From assembly GCA_002482845.1 (NCBI GenBank), contig DLGT01000141.1, positions 8,229 to 72,228 on the forward strand: a stretch of DNA of 64,000 nt, read 5' to 3'. Below are positions 14,481-23,059 of this stretch, one piece after another (position 1 is the stretch's first letter; the number at the start of each line of letters is the position of its first letter). This stretch comes from Saprospiraceae bacterium UBA7687 (GTDB lineage: Bacteria; Bacteroidota; Bacteroidia; Chitinophagales; Saprospiraceae). Under the pieces are notes generated by a model. It did not search any database and was not told the DNA's origin. It was given only the letters and a program-made list of their open reading frames with translations. The translations under genes were made by a program, and so were the position numbers.

Positions 14481-14641
14481 GAGTCTACTCTGAAAAGCCG
14501 TTAGTTCGAATAACGAGACAATCTTTATTTCTACTACATTGATAATCAAATGTATACCCCTTTAGGGGCAGGGTATTTCCCTTTGGGGGCAGGGTAAATA
14601 ACGTTTGATGATCATTCAATTAGTGTTTTCGGAGTCGACTC
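14481..14641. repeat. 161-bp nested imperfect inverted repeat (MITE-like)
   Basis: Outer arms GAGTCTACTCTGAAAA (14481-14496) and TTTTCGGAGTCGACTC (14626-14641) pair at 14 of 16 positions. Inner arms ATTGATAATCAAATGT (14538-14553) and ACGTTTGATGATCATTCAAT (14601-14620) also pair with small gaps. The centre holds two direct copies of GGGGCAGGGTA. No gene lies inside. It could be a non-autonomous mobile remnant or a long hairpin. Confidence 0.5.
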
Positions 14642-14655
14642 AAGGGTCTTTTTCC

Positions 14656-15702
14656 TTAAGGAATCATCAGTTTTTTTGATGTCGCTTGCTCACCATCAGT
14701 CATGGATACGATGTACATACCAGATGTAAAGTTACCTTGTAATTGTATGGTTTGTTTACCTTGGTGTAACTCAGCAATTGTACTAGCTGTAACCAATTTA
14801 CCTGACAGATCTGTTATTGATATTGATACATTATTTCTTTTGGTTTTTGCATCTATCGATACAGCTATATCTCCACTTTCTATTTGGTACACTTTCATTT
14901 GATTTTCTAGTGCAAAGTTATTGGTAGATGATGGCGTGATTAGGGTAGGAGAGACGACATTTGCATTAAAAAATAAGTACTTGCCTGATGGTAACTTATT
15001 CCAAATAATGGCAGCTACTTTAATTTTACCTATGGTAGAAGTTATGTTAGGGATTTTTACAGAGTTCAAAAAACTAGTACCTACAGCTACACTTCCTGTG
15101 ACAAGTGGTTTACCGAATGCGCCTTCTAATAAACTAGATCTTAATACGTTTTTGTGCAACTCATTACTCCCTCTTGATGCTTGCATATGAGTAACATCTT
15201 CTAGTAAATATAATCCTAAATAGTAGTCTCCATCTTCTACTTCGCTTAAGAATTCTACTTTTGCATCTACATAAAGTGTATCTGTAGATTCACTGAGTCC
15301 TGCATTGATACCTACACCTGCAAACGGTGGGAGGCTTTGGTTAAAGTCTACGATCAGTTTTGCATCTTCTAGTGTTTGCGCACCGTTAGAGTTAGACAGA
15401 TTTAGATTGGTTCCATCTGCATAAAAAATAGGTTGACCTGCACCTGTAAAGTTATTACCGACAGCTGTCGATGTACTATTTTGTAAGCCACCACTATGGT
15501 GCACCGCCACAAATAGGACATTATCATTTTGGAATTCATTCAACAAGTTTGTTTTAAAATCCCATCCCCAAGATCCGCAGAAAGGACACCAATCAGCTGT
15601 TCTTTCGTGCATTAGGGTCCATTGGTTTTTACTGACTTCTTGACCTATGGCAGATGTCGAAATCATAAAAACTAATACTAATAGAGTGATTACATTTTTC
15701 AT
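14656..15702 (-). CDS. Secreted Omp28-like thiol protein with T9SS sorting domain
   Basis: The 348-residue protein opens with a signal peptide (MKNVITLLVLVFMISTSAIG). A thioredoxin-like segment has a CPFC motif in ERTADWCPFCGSWGW (about 33-47). Omp28-type outer-membrane proteins share this layout of an atypical redox-fold domain followed by a beta-rich domain (about 140-255). The last ~75 residues (LENQMKVYQIESGDIAVSID ... SGMYIVSM) form a type A T9SS C-terminal sorting domain, so it should be secreted and anchored at the cell surface. It is the last gene of a minus-strand run below the peptidase. A redox function is likely but the substrate is unknown. Confidence 0.8.
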   Translation of the reverse strand: MKNVITLLVLVFMISTSAIGQEVSKNQWTLMHERTADWCPFCGSWGWDFKTNLLNEFQNDNVLFVAVHHSGGLQNSTSTAVGNNFTGAGQPIFYADGTNLNLSNSNGAQTLEDAKLIVDFNQSLPPFAGVGINAGLSESTDTLYVDAKVEFLSEVEDGDYYLGLYLLEDVTHMQASRGSNELHKNVLRSSLLEGAFGKPLVTGSVAVGTSFLNSVKIPNITSTIGKIKVAAIIWNKLPSGKYLFFNANVVSPTLITPSSTNNFALENQMKVYQIESGDIAVSIDAKTKRNNVSISITDLSGKLVTASTIAELHQGKQTIQLQGNFTSGMYIVSMTDGEQATSKKLMIP

Positions 15703-15732
15703 GTCTTAAATTATTTATGTATGATTATAATA

Positions 15733-16701
15733 TTAAAATGTACCATCAGATACTTTATACACTACCGCAGTCACTACTTGAATGACAGCAGCAAGATTTT
15801 CTTTGTCGATGGCAGTTAGATTGTCGTTATGTGTATGATGATATTTTGCGAAATTGCCAGAAGGCAATGTTTCTATAATATCTATCGTAGGTATGCCTGC
15901 TATTTTATTGACGTGAAAATGGTCGTCCATGATTTCTCCAACGAAATCATTTTTGAAATATTGGCCTTTATTCATACCATTGGCAAGCGCCCATACTTTA
16001 TTGACGAGATCTTTAGCATAAAAAACAGAAATACCTTCTTTGTAATAAGTGGCTCCTTGTGCACCGATTAGATCCAATAAAATGCCAAATGCTGGTTTAT
16101 TTTCATTTTCTGCTACCTGTACAGACCATTTTTGTGACCCAATACACCAATTATTATCATCACCTAAACCTTGGTCTTCTGCATCAAAAAATACAAAATC
16201 TACCCCAAGATTGATGCCATTGGTGTGTATTAATCGGGCTATTTCCATCAGTCCTGCTACTCCGCTGCCACCATCTACAGCACCTAGTATAGGTTCATTT
16301 GTTTTTTTAGGGTCGCTGTCTTTTTCAGCTATTAGCCTTGTGTCCCAATGCGCAAATAAAGCAATTCTTTTTTCGTGTGTAGGGTTTATTTTGGCTACAA
16401 TATTATACGCTTGGAGATCTTTTTGACCCAGAAAACTTACTTTGAAAGGAAGCACTTCTACTTCTGCACCATAGGATTTCATCTTGGCTACGATCCAGTC
16501 TTTGGTTTTTACATGACCATCTGATCCAGGTACTCTTACGCCAAATCCAACTTGTTTTGCAATGAAACTAAATGCCGAATCAGCATCTGCTCTCGGGATG
16601 ACGGCACGCGGTAGTGGTGCTTCAGGGGCTTTTTTGACATCGCTTTTACAAGAAAAAAGAAATCCTGCGATCACAATTGCTATGGTAAATTTAATATGCA
16701 T
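15733..16701 (-). CDS. M28-family lipoprotein, glutaminyl-peptide cyclotransferase-like
   Basis: Starting from the ATG at 16701 the protein has a lipoprotein signal ending in the lipobox LFSC at about residue 18. An earlier in-frame start at 16776 would place non-signal residues in front, so I reject it. The M28 zinc-site elements are visible: AHWDTR (about 125), GAVDGGSGVAGLME (about 145-158), FFDAEDQG (about 180), a long LLDLIGAQG segment, and HVNKIAGIPTIDII with the final H in HHTHND. This pattern is typical of bacterial glutaminyl cyclase-like M28 proteins, which cyclise N-terminal Gln or act as aminopeptidases. It would be anchored in the periplasm or outer membrane. The gene sits 16 bp below cysS on the same strand. 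Confidence 0.85.
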   Translation of the reverse strand: MHIKFTIAIVIAGFLFSCKSDVKKAPEAPLPRAVIPRADADSAFSFIAKQVGFGVRVPGSDGHVKTKDWIVAKMKSYGAEVEVLPFKVSFLGQKDLQAYNIVAKINPTHEKRIALFAHWDTRLIAEKDSDPKKTNEPILGAVDGGSGVAGLMEIARLIHTNGINLGVDFVFFDAEDQGLGDDNNWCIGSQKWSVQVAENENKPAFGILLDLIGAQGATYYKEGISVFYAKDLVNKVWALANGMNKGQYFKNDFVGEIMDDHFHVNKIAGIPTIDIIETLPSGNFAKYHHTHNDNLTAIDKENLAAVIQVVTAVVYKVSDGTF

Positions 16702-16717
16702 ATGGTACAATAATCGA

Positions 16718-18199
16718 TTATTTGAATCCCCAGCTACTACCTTCTTTCCCATCATTGATTTGGATATTGATCGCATTGAGTGAATCTCTGATTTTGTCTG
16801 AAGTAGGCCAGTCTTTGTTTACTCTTGCTTGCTGTCTCAGGTCTATGATAAGATTCATAAGACCATCTAGTGGACCTGCATTGGATTCTGTCTCATCCAT
16901 TAACCCGAAAATATCAAATATTATTGTTTGGAAAAACGATTTTAATTCATCTAATGCTTGATTGGACACTTCACTCAAGGCAATTTGTCCTTCTTTCAGA
17001 CTATTGATGATAGGAACAAGTTCAAAAACCTTTGCCAATGCTCTTGGTGTATTGAAGTCATCATCCATATCCGCATAAGCGGAAGTCATGATGGCATTGA
17101 TTTTAGCATCCATAGGTCCATCGGTAGCAACAGTAGAAGATAGGTTTGATAACGTTTTATTGCCATCCATCAATCTCTTGAATCCTTTTTCAGCTGCTTG
17201 CAATGCTTCATCTGTCAGATCATTTGGTGAGCGATAATGAGATTGTAACATAAAAAATTTAACGACCATTGGACTGTATCCCTTGGTCACATGTATACTG
17301 TCGCCTGTAAATAATTCCACAGGTGAAATGGTATTGCCATCACTTTTGGACATTTTTTTGCCATTCATAAGGAGCATATTCGTATGCAACCAGTATTTGG
17401 CAGGTTGGCAACCACAAGCACCTACGTTTTGGGCTATTTCGTTTTCGTGATGTGGAAATTTTAAGTCATTACCGCCACCATGGATATCAAACTGCTTGCC
17501 TAGGTATTTGGTACTCATTGCACTACATTCTAGATGCCACCCAGGAAATCCTATCGACCATGGCGAATTCCATTTCATAATGTGTTCATCAGATGCTTTC
17601 ATCCAAATAGCGAAATCAGAAGGATGATTTTTTTCATCTTGATTCTTAAGATTATCCCTAGATTCAGAAATTAATTCTTCTATGATACGTCCTGACAACT
17701 TACCGTATTCACCCGTTTTTTCTGCAAACTTGATGGTATCGAAATAGACAGATCCGTTTTTCATATATCCATAACCATGGTCTATGATATCTTGTACCAT
17801 TTCTATTTGTTCGAGAATATGACCTGTAGCACGTGGTTCGATGCTAGGTGATAGGGTATTGAATATGCGCATCATATCATGAAAGCCAAGCGTATACTTT
17901 TGGGCAACTTCCATAGGTTCGAGATTGTCTAGTCGTGCACCTTTTGACATACGATCTTCACCATCATCTAGTATATGACCCACATCTGTGATATTGCGTA
18001 CATACCTAACTTTATATCCAAGATGCATCAAGTATCTATAGATCATATCAAAACTCATAAAAGTCCTACAATTACCTAGATGTACATCGCTATACACGGT
18101 AGGTCCGCAAACGTACATCCCAACATAACCATCTTGTAAAGGGCTAAATACTTCCTTCTGTCTCGTAAGACTATTGTAAACAACTAATTCTCTGCTCAT
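16718..18199 (-). CDS. cysS: Cysteinyl-tRNA synthetase
   Basis: The 493-residue class Ia synthetase charges tRNA-Cys with cysteine. The N terminus has CGPTVYSDVHLGNCRTF, containing the first zinc cysteine and the HIGH-type HLGN motif at about residue 40. The zinc-ligand block CSAMSTKYLG ... HGGGNDLKFPHHENEIAQ is at about 220-250 and the KMSKSDGN signature at about 280. The C-terminal helical DALR-type region ends the protein. Length is normal for the family and the frame is intact. A TAnnTTTG box lies about 48 bp upstream, and the M28 gene follows after 16 bp, perhaps co-transcribed. Confidence 0.98.
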   Translation of the reverse strand: MSRELVVYNSLTRQKEVFSPLQDGYVGMYVCGPTVYSDVHLGNCRTFMSFDMIYRYLMHLGYKVRYVRNITDVGHILDDGEDRMSKGARLDNLEPMEVAQKYTLGFHDMMRIFNTLSPSIEPRATGHILEQIEMVQDIIDHGYGYMKNGSVYFDTIKFAEKTGEYGKLSGRIIEELISESRDNLKNQDEKNHPSDFAIWMKASDEHIMKWNSPWSIGFPGWHLECSAMSTKYLGKQFDIHGGGNDLKFPHHENEIAQNVGACGCQPAKYWLHTNMLLMNGKKMSKSDGNTISPVELFTGDSIHVTKGYSPMVVKFFMLQSHYRSPNDLTDEALQAAEKGFKRLMDGNKTLSNLSSTVATDGPMDAKINAIMTSAYADMDDDFNTPRALAKVFELVPIINSLKEGQIALSEVSNQALDELKSFFQTIIFDIFGLMDETESNAGPLDGLMNLIIDLRQQARVNKDWPTSDKIRDSLNAINIQINDGKEGSSWGFK

Positions 18200-18246
18200 T
18201 ATGCTTAATTTTAAACCACTTTGTTGGGGATTTCACAAAAGTGGCA

Positions 18247-18254
18247 CAAAGATA
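18247..18254 (-). promoter_or_regulatory. -7 promoter box of cysS
   Basis: TATCTTTG on the minus strand matches the Bacteroidota -7 consensus TAnnTTTG, about 48 bp before the cysS ATG. The 15 bases ACAAAGATATGATTT (plus strand) around it recur exactly in front of lepB. I see no clear -33 TTG. Confidence 0.5.
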
Positions 18255-18299
18255 TGATTTTTATGTAATATGTAGTGTGAATAGTTGGTTAATGTTCAA

Positions 18300-18494
18300 T
18301 CTGATGCGATGGCTCAAAGATGTTTTCCATCTGATGCGATGGCTCGAAGACATCGTATCGGTATTTCTGCTAGTTACCGGTAGCATGTCTTGAAGCCATA
18401 CTACCAGAGAATTCCTTCTGATGCGATGGCTCAAAGACATCGTATAGGTATTTCGGCTAGCTACTGGTAGCATGTCTGAAAGCCATACCACCAA
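18300..18494. repeat. Tandem 87-bp palindromic repeat
   Basis: A partial copy at 18300-18323 is followed by two nearly full copies starting at 18330 and 18417, each beginning TCTGATGCGATGGCTC. Inside each copy, ATGGCTcgAAGACAT (18339-18353) pairs with ATGTCTtgAAGCCAT (18385-18399), with GCTA...TAGC at the loop, so each would fold as a long hairpin. A 77-codon minus frame across it only reflects the repeat. It fills most of the gap between cysS and the gene below. Confidence 0.8.
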
Positions 18495-18504
18495 AAGCTT
18501 AGTA

Positions 18505-19005
18505 CTACGCTCGACCTTTCAAAAGAATCCTATGAAACTCCCTCAGCCTGAACTCTGTAAGTAAACCAATACCCATCTCAATTCCCGAAATCAAAGCAAT
18601 AGGAATAGCTGTGCCCATAATTAATCCTTTTTGGGAAGAAAAGATGCCTAGAAAAGCAAGAACACTACATATCAAAGTTGTGTAAAGATATCTCCTTCGG
18701 TTGATATTCTTTTTTGTTATTCGATATTCCGTATATACTATTTCGTCTGCTAAGGTAGGTTGACTAATGTTTTCAATAGTCCAATAATAAACATGTTTTT
18801 GCCTTGAAATGTAATAGATGAAAGTTCCCTTTCCCACGCAATACAAAAAAAACATAAAAAATCCGATTGCCAAATATTGGTATCCGATCGACTCTGTAAA
18901 ATAATGCAAGACTGATGCAAATAACAACAAGATAAGTCCTACAAAAACGTAAAAACTTCCAGCGATCATGTCCCCTTTATACAGAATTCGGCATTTTTCG
19001 AGCAT
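18505..19005 (-). CDS. Uncharacterised four-helix membrane protein
   Basis: The 166-residue product has two hydrophobic hairpins: segments at about residues 15-35 and 42-65, then 108-125 and 130-148. Between them is a charged cytoplasmic-type stretch (DEIVYTEYRITKKNINRRRY). No family is recognised. It begins one base after the hutU stop on the same strand, so it is almost certainly co-transcribed with hutU, and may have been annexed rather than being functionally linked to histidine use. The C terminus is basic. Confidence 0.7.
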   Translation of the reverse strand: MLEKCRILYKGDMIAGSFYVFVGLILLLFASVLHYFTESIGYQYLAIGFFMFFLYCVGKGTFIYYISRQKHVYYWTIENISQPTLADEIVYTEYRITKKNINRRRYLYTTLICSVLAFLGIFSSQKGLIMGTAIPIALISGIEMGIGLLTEFRLREFHRILLKGRA

Positions 19006-19006
19006 C

Positions 19007-21034
19007 TTATTTGATGATTTTGTCTATCAGTGCGTCTTCCGCAAGATTGGGAATCGTGACTTTAAGATGTTCATTTTGTTCCATGGCTCTTTTGATAGCA
19101 AATATGGCTTCATCATTTCTAGCCCAACTCCTTCGAGCAATACCATTATTGACATCCCAATGAAGCATGGACTTGATGTTCTTTTTGGACTGCTTGCTGC
19201 CATCTATCACCATTCCGAATCCACCATTAATGACTTCTCCCCAACCTACACCTCCACCATTATGTAATGATACCCAAGTGGCTCCTCTGAAAGAATCTCC
19301 CACAAAGTTCTGCACAGCCATATCTGCTGTAAATTTGGAGCCATCGTAGATATTGGAAGTCTCTCTATAAGGAGAGTCTGTCCCTGACACATCATGATGA
19401 TCTCTGCCGAGCACAATTGGTCCTTTGATGACACCATCTTTGATGGCTTTATTAAAAGCAAGGGCTATTTCTATTCTTCCTTCTGCATCAGCATACAATA
19501 TCCTAGATTTAGAACCCACAATAGGTAGGTTTTTCCTAGCACTTTCTATCCAAATGATATTGTCATTGAGCTGTCCACGAATTTCTTCAGGTGCTTTTTT
19601 GTACAGTTTGATTAAGACTTTAGCAGCTATTTTATCTGTTTTGTGCAAGTCAGAAGTTTTGCCTGAAAGACATACCCATCTGAACGGACCGAATCCATAA
19701 TCAAAACACATTGGTCCCATAATGTCTTCCACATAGGATGCATATTTATATGTTTTTAGTTTTTTATTTCTCCAAATGTCAGCGCCTGCTTCACCAGCTT
19801 CTTTGAGGAATGCATTGCCATAATCCCAGAAGTACATGCCTTTTTCAGCTAGTGCATTGATAGCTTTGACATGTCTGACCAGCGTTTTGCGTACTTCGGT
19901 CATGAACTTATCTTTATCTTTTGCCAGCAATTTTTTGGCTTCATCAAAACTATAACCTACAGGACAATATCCAAGATCATCGATGTTGTGCAATGATGTC
20001 TGATCTGACCCCAATTCTACCTTTAAGCCAAGTTTTACAGCTGCTTCCCAGAAGTCAACCACGTTGCCATGATAGACAAGCGCTATAGCTTCTTGTTCGT
20101 TTTTGCAATCATTGATTTTACTGATTAATGAAGGAAGATCCGTATAAACATTTTCTTGTTTGATGTAACCATCAGTTACCCTTTGTGATATAGCGTCTTT
20201 ATCCACTTCTACAATGACACCCACAGCACCCGTGATGATTGCTGCCAATGCTTGCGCACCAGACATACCACCAAGACCTGAAGTTACAAATACACTACCA
20301 CGTAGATTGTCCTGTCCAAGACCAAGTTTGCGTCCTGCATTCAGTAAGGTTATGGTTGTGCCATGGACAATACCTTGTGGTCCGATGTACATAAACGAAC
20401 CAGCAGTCATTTGTCCATAAGAAGTGACACCAAGCGCATTATATTTATTCCAATCTTCTTTGCTAGAGTGATTTGGGATCATCATTCCATTGGTCACCAC
20501 GACACGAGGTGCATTTTTATGAGAAGGAAAAAGTCCAAGCGGATGACCAGAATACAAAACCAAGGTCTGCTTATCAGTCATTTCAGAAAGATATTGCATA
20601 GTAAGTCGGTATTGGGCCCAGTTTTGGAAAACGGCACCATTACCACCATAAGTAATAAGTTCCTGTGGATGTTTAGCTACCTTTGGGTCAAGATTGTTTT
20701 GGATCATAAGCATGATAGCAGCCGCTTGTTTGCTTCTTGCGGGATACTGATCTATAGGACGAGAAAACATCTCATACTCTGGTAAATACCTATACATATA
20801 TATCCTACCATAAGTGTTTAACTCTTTGTAAAACTCTCTTGCTAGCACTTCATGATGTTCCGGATGGAAATATCTGAGAGCGTTTTTGACTGCAAGTTTT
20901 TTATCTTCTTTGGTCAGTGTTTTGGTGATATTTCTTTTGGGTGCATGTGAGTAAGCCACATCAGGACTTTTTGCTTCAGGTAAGAAGTCGTCTATGCCTG
21001 TTAGTATTTCTTTTTGGAAGAGATTGTATTTCAC
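19007..21034 (-). CDS. hutU: Urocanate hydratase
   Basis: This is the second enzyme of histidine degradation, converting urocanate to 4-imidazolone-5-propanoate with tightly bound NAD+. The family hallmarks are visible: YGGNGAVFQNWAQYRLTMQYL (about 126-145, split by eye), YSGHPLGLFPS, VTNGMMIPNHS, and the NAD-binding GLGGMSGAQ near 252. Later come DQTSLHN and the active-site region GRDHHDVSGTDSPYRET followed by HNGGGVGWGEV. At 675 residues it is the longer form of the family, common in Bacteroidota, compared with about 555 in proteobacteria. No hutH, hutI or hutG lies in the window. The frame is intact. Confidence 0.97.
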   Translation of the reverse strand: MKYNLFQKEILTGIDDFLPEAKSPDVAYSHAPKRNITKTLTKEDKKLAVKNALRYFHPEHHEVLAREFYKELNTYGRIYMYRYLPEYEMFSRPIDQYPARSKQAAAIMLMIQNNLDPKVAKHPQELITYGGNGAVFQNWAQYRLTMQYLSEMTDKQTLVLYSGHPLGLFPSHKNAPRVVVTNGMMIPNHSSKEDWNKYNALGVTSYGQMTAGSFMYIGPQGIVHGTTITLLNAGRKLGLGQDNLRGSVFVTSGLGGMSGAQALAAIITGAVGVIVEVDKDAISQRVTDGYIKQENVYTDLPSLISKINDCKNEQEAIALVYHGNVVDFWEAAVKLGLKVELGSDQTSLHNIDDLGYCPVGYSFDEAKKLLAKDKDKFMTEVRKTLVRHVKAINALAEKGMYFWDYGNAFLKEAGEAGADIWRNKKLKTYKYASYVEDIMGPMCFDYGFGPFRWVCLSGKTSDLHKTDKIAAKVLIKLYKKAPEEIRGQLNDNIIWIESARKNLPIVGSKSRILYADAEGRIEIALAFNKAIKDGVIKGPIVLGRDHHDVSGTDSPYRETSNIYDGSKFTADMAVQNFVGDSFRGATWVSLHNGGGVGWGEVINGGFGMVIDGSKQSKKNIKSMLHWDVNNGIARRSWARNDEAIFAIKRAMEQNEHLKVTIPNLAEDALIDKIIK

Positions 21035-21266
21035 GTTGTCTATATTAATGATTATGTGGTTGTAAACAAAAAAAAGATCATTTGGATGGTGGTATTATAT
21101 GAAAAAGTAAAAAATAGCGTTGGATTACCCAAAGACCATCCTATATTAATCGCAGGGTAAAGATACAGCAGAAAGGGCAAAAAAAGGAAATTTAGACATG
21201 AAGAAATTAATATAAGCTTTTTGCATCTAAATAAGTATTGAATTGCAAAGAATTGTTTAAAAATAG

Positions 21267-21295
21267 ATTGATAAAAAATATCGAGGTTATTTTTG
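21267..21295 (+). promoter_or_regulatory. Candidate promoter of the Rpn-type nuclease gene
   Basis: A -33 type ATTG (21267-21270) and a -7 box TATTTTTG (21288-21295) are separated by 17 bp, close to the Bacteroidota sigma spacing. A transcript from here would begin around 21302, which favours a translation start at 21348 or 21354. Confidence 0.5.
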
Positions 21296-21347
21296 CTAAA
21301 AAATGATTAGCTTAGAAATTATTTCTTTAATTTTGTTGTTGAATAAA

Positions 21348-22250
21348 ATGCGTATGATTCAAAGAACACTTGTGAGTTTTGATTGGGCAGCAAAAAGTTT
21401 GTTGAGACAAAAAGTCAATTTTGATATTTTAGAAGGCTTTTTGTCTGAGACGTTGTCTGAGGATATAGTTGTAAAGGCAATTATCGAGTCTGAAAGTAAT
21501 AAAGTCCATAATGATGACAAATTCAATCAAGTTGATGTGTTTTGTGAAAATAGTAAAAATGAGTTGATCTTCATTGAAATACAATTTTATGACCAAATCG
21601 ATTATTTTCATAGACTAAATTATGCTGTTTCGAAGGTAGTTTCAGAACATATGTACGAAGGTTATAATTACGATAAAGTCAAAAAAGTTTATTCTATCAA
21701 TATTTTATATTTTGATTTAGGTCGTGGTGATGATTATATTTATCATGGTCGTATGGATTTTAAAGGAATATATAGACATGATGCGCTTGAGTTAAGCCCT
21801 GCACAACAGAAGGAATTTAGGAAAACATATCCATCAGATATATTTCCAGAGATTATCTTGTTCAAAATAAATAAATTTGATGATATAATAAGAACGTCAT
21901 TAGATCAGTGGGTTTATTTTCTTAAATATACTGAATTACCCAATGAATTTAATGCAAAAGGTCTAAAGCAAGTCTCTAAAAAGTTAAATTTAAATAAAAT
22001 GGACGCAGCCACCCAAAATAATTATATCGATTATCTCAAAAATGTGAGAATTAGTCAACATGCCATCGATTCAGTACGAAAGGAAGGAGAAGAGATTGGT
22101 ATGCAAATAGGTGAACAAAAGGTGAAAATTGAAATGATTTTAACTTTACACGAAGATGGAATACCTATAAAACAAATAGCCAAATACACAAAGCTCTCTG
22201 AAGATGAAGTAAGAAAAATACTTATTGAGAAAGGTAAAATAACAGAATAA
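21348..22250 (+). CDS. Rpn-family PD-(D/E)xK nuclease (recombination-promoting nuclease/putative transposase)
   Basis: The product starts MRMIQRTLVSFDWAAKSLLR, the usual N terminus of this Bacteroidota family. I therefore prefer 21348 (or 21354) to an earlier ATG at 21303, which would sit on the predicted transcription start. The nuclease core is visible as VDVFCEN, then LIFIEIQ (the D ... ExQ form of the PD-(D/E)xK site, about residues 65-83) and YAVSKVV. The C-terminal ~90 residues are helical with an HTH-like end (GIPIKQIAKYTKLSEDEVRK), as common in Rpn proteins. Rpn nucleases cleave DNA and promote RecA-independent recombination in E. coli, and expansions are frequent in Bacteroidota. It is a solitary gene, with no second copy in the window. 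Confidence 0.85.
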   Translation: MRMIQRTLVSFDWAAKSLLRQKVNFDILEGFLSETLSEDIVVKAIIESESNKVHNDDKFNQVDVFCENSKNELIFIEIQFYDQIDYFHRLNYAVSKVVSEHMYEGYNYDKVKKVYSINILYFDLGRGDDYIYHGRMDFKGIYRHDALELSPAQQKEFRKTYPSDIFPEIILFKINKFDDIIRTSLDQWVYFLKYTELPNEFNAKGLKQVSKKLNLNKMDAATQNNYIDYLKNVRISQHAIDSVRKEGEEIGMQIGEQKVKIEMILTLHEDGIPIKQIAKYTKLSEDEVRKILIEKGKITE

Positions 22251-22276
22251 GTTTGGTAATGTTAAGTAGCCGTTAT

Positions 22277-23059
22277 TCACGCTTTCACCAATAATGCATG
22301 CAATTTTATCAAATATTCATGCGCTTCTAACATTTTAGGTCCATACCATGAAAATAGTTCACCATCTACAAGTCTAATATAAATGTTTGGAAATTCTTCT
22401 TGTAAATCAACTATGTGTTTTTCTTTGAATAGGAAAGGTTCTGATGATAAAAACAGGACTTCTGGACTTGCTGCTTTGATGTCATCTATGGTTAAAATAG
22501 GATATCGCTGTAGAAGACCGAATATATTTTTAAACCCATATTTTTCCATCATGTGATGTATGAAGGTATCATTGCCGATGCTCATCCAAGGGTCTTTCCA
22601 TATCAAATAACAACTTCTGATCAACCTATTTTCTTGATAAGGTAAAATAGCGATTAATTTGTTTAAAAGTTTTTCAGCATCCACATTTGGAAAGATGGAT
22701 TGCACATCTGTTACAAATCTTAGATGATCATGGGATGTTTTAATATCTGAAGTGTAAACAGGCACATGTTGTCTTAAAATATCAATGTCTTCTTGTCTGT
22801 TTTCTTCTTTATTTGCAATAATAAGATCAGGATGCAAAGACAGAATTTTGGTGAGATTTGGATTTTTGGTCCCACCGATGACATGGCTCTTTTTTTTGAT
22901 TTCCGACGGATGGATACAAAATTTTGTGACACCTACTATTTGATCCGATAGTCCAACATAGCATAGGGTTTCTGTAATAGATGGCACCAAAGAAACTATC
23001 CGAATGGGCGTATCAGATAAATTGAGAATATGGCCTATTTGATCTACGATGGATATCAG
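22277..23059 (-). CDS. BtuF-like helical-backbone metal/cobalamin-binding protein
   Basis: The frame carries the class III periplasmic binding fold: IRIVSLVPSITETLCYVGL, then GVTKFC, GGTKNPNLTKILSLHPDLII, the long linking helix, and WKDPWMSIGNDTFIHHMME. This is like BtuF and cobalamin- or siderophore-binding proteins. The conserved sequence starts upstream of the first usual start codon (TTG at 22990). The open frame reads VDQIGHILNLSDTPIRIVSL up to a stop at about 23073, with no ATG, GTG or TTG. I therefore extend it to a CTG at 23059 that overlaps the preceding stop (CTGA). No signal peptide is apparent with this start, so the protein may be cytoplasmic, or its start may be damaged. No transporter genes adjoin. 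Confidence 0.75.
   Translation of the reverse strand: MISIVDQIGHILNLSDTPIRIVSLVPSITETLCYVGLSDQIVGVTKFCIHPSEIKKKSHVIGGTKNPNLTKILSLHPDLIIANKEENRQEDIDILRQHVPVYTSDIKTSHDHLRFVTDVQSIFPNVDAEKLLNKLIAILPYQENRLIRSCYLIWKDPWMSIGNDTFIHHMMEKYGFKNIFGLLQRYPILTIDDIKAASPEVLFLSSEPFLFKEKHIVDLQEEFPNIYIRLVDGELFSWYGPKMLEAHEYLIKLHALLVKA

Noticed and set aside
14500..14520. GTTAGTTCGAATAACGAGAC as a possible tRNA T-arm
   Set aside because: No acceptor or anticodon stem can be built around it. It is part of the nested inverted repeat.
18261..18494. Minus-strand 77-codon frame
   Set aside because: It lies wholly in the tandem palindromic repeat and its protein simply mirrors the repeat.
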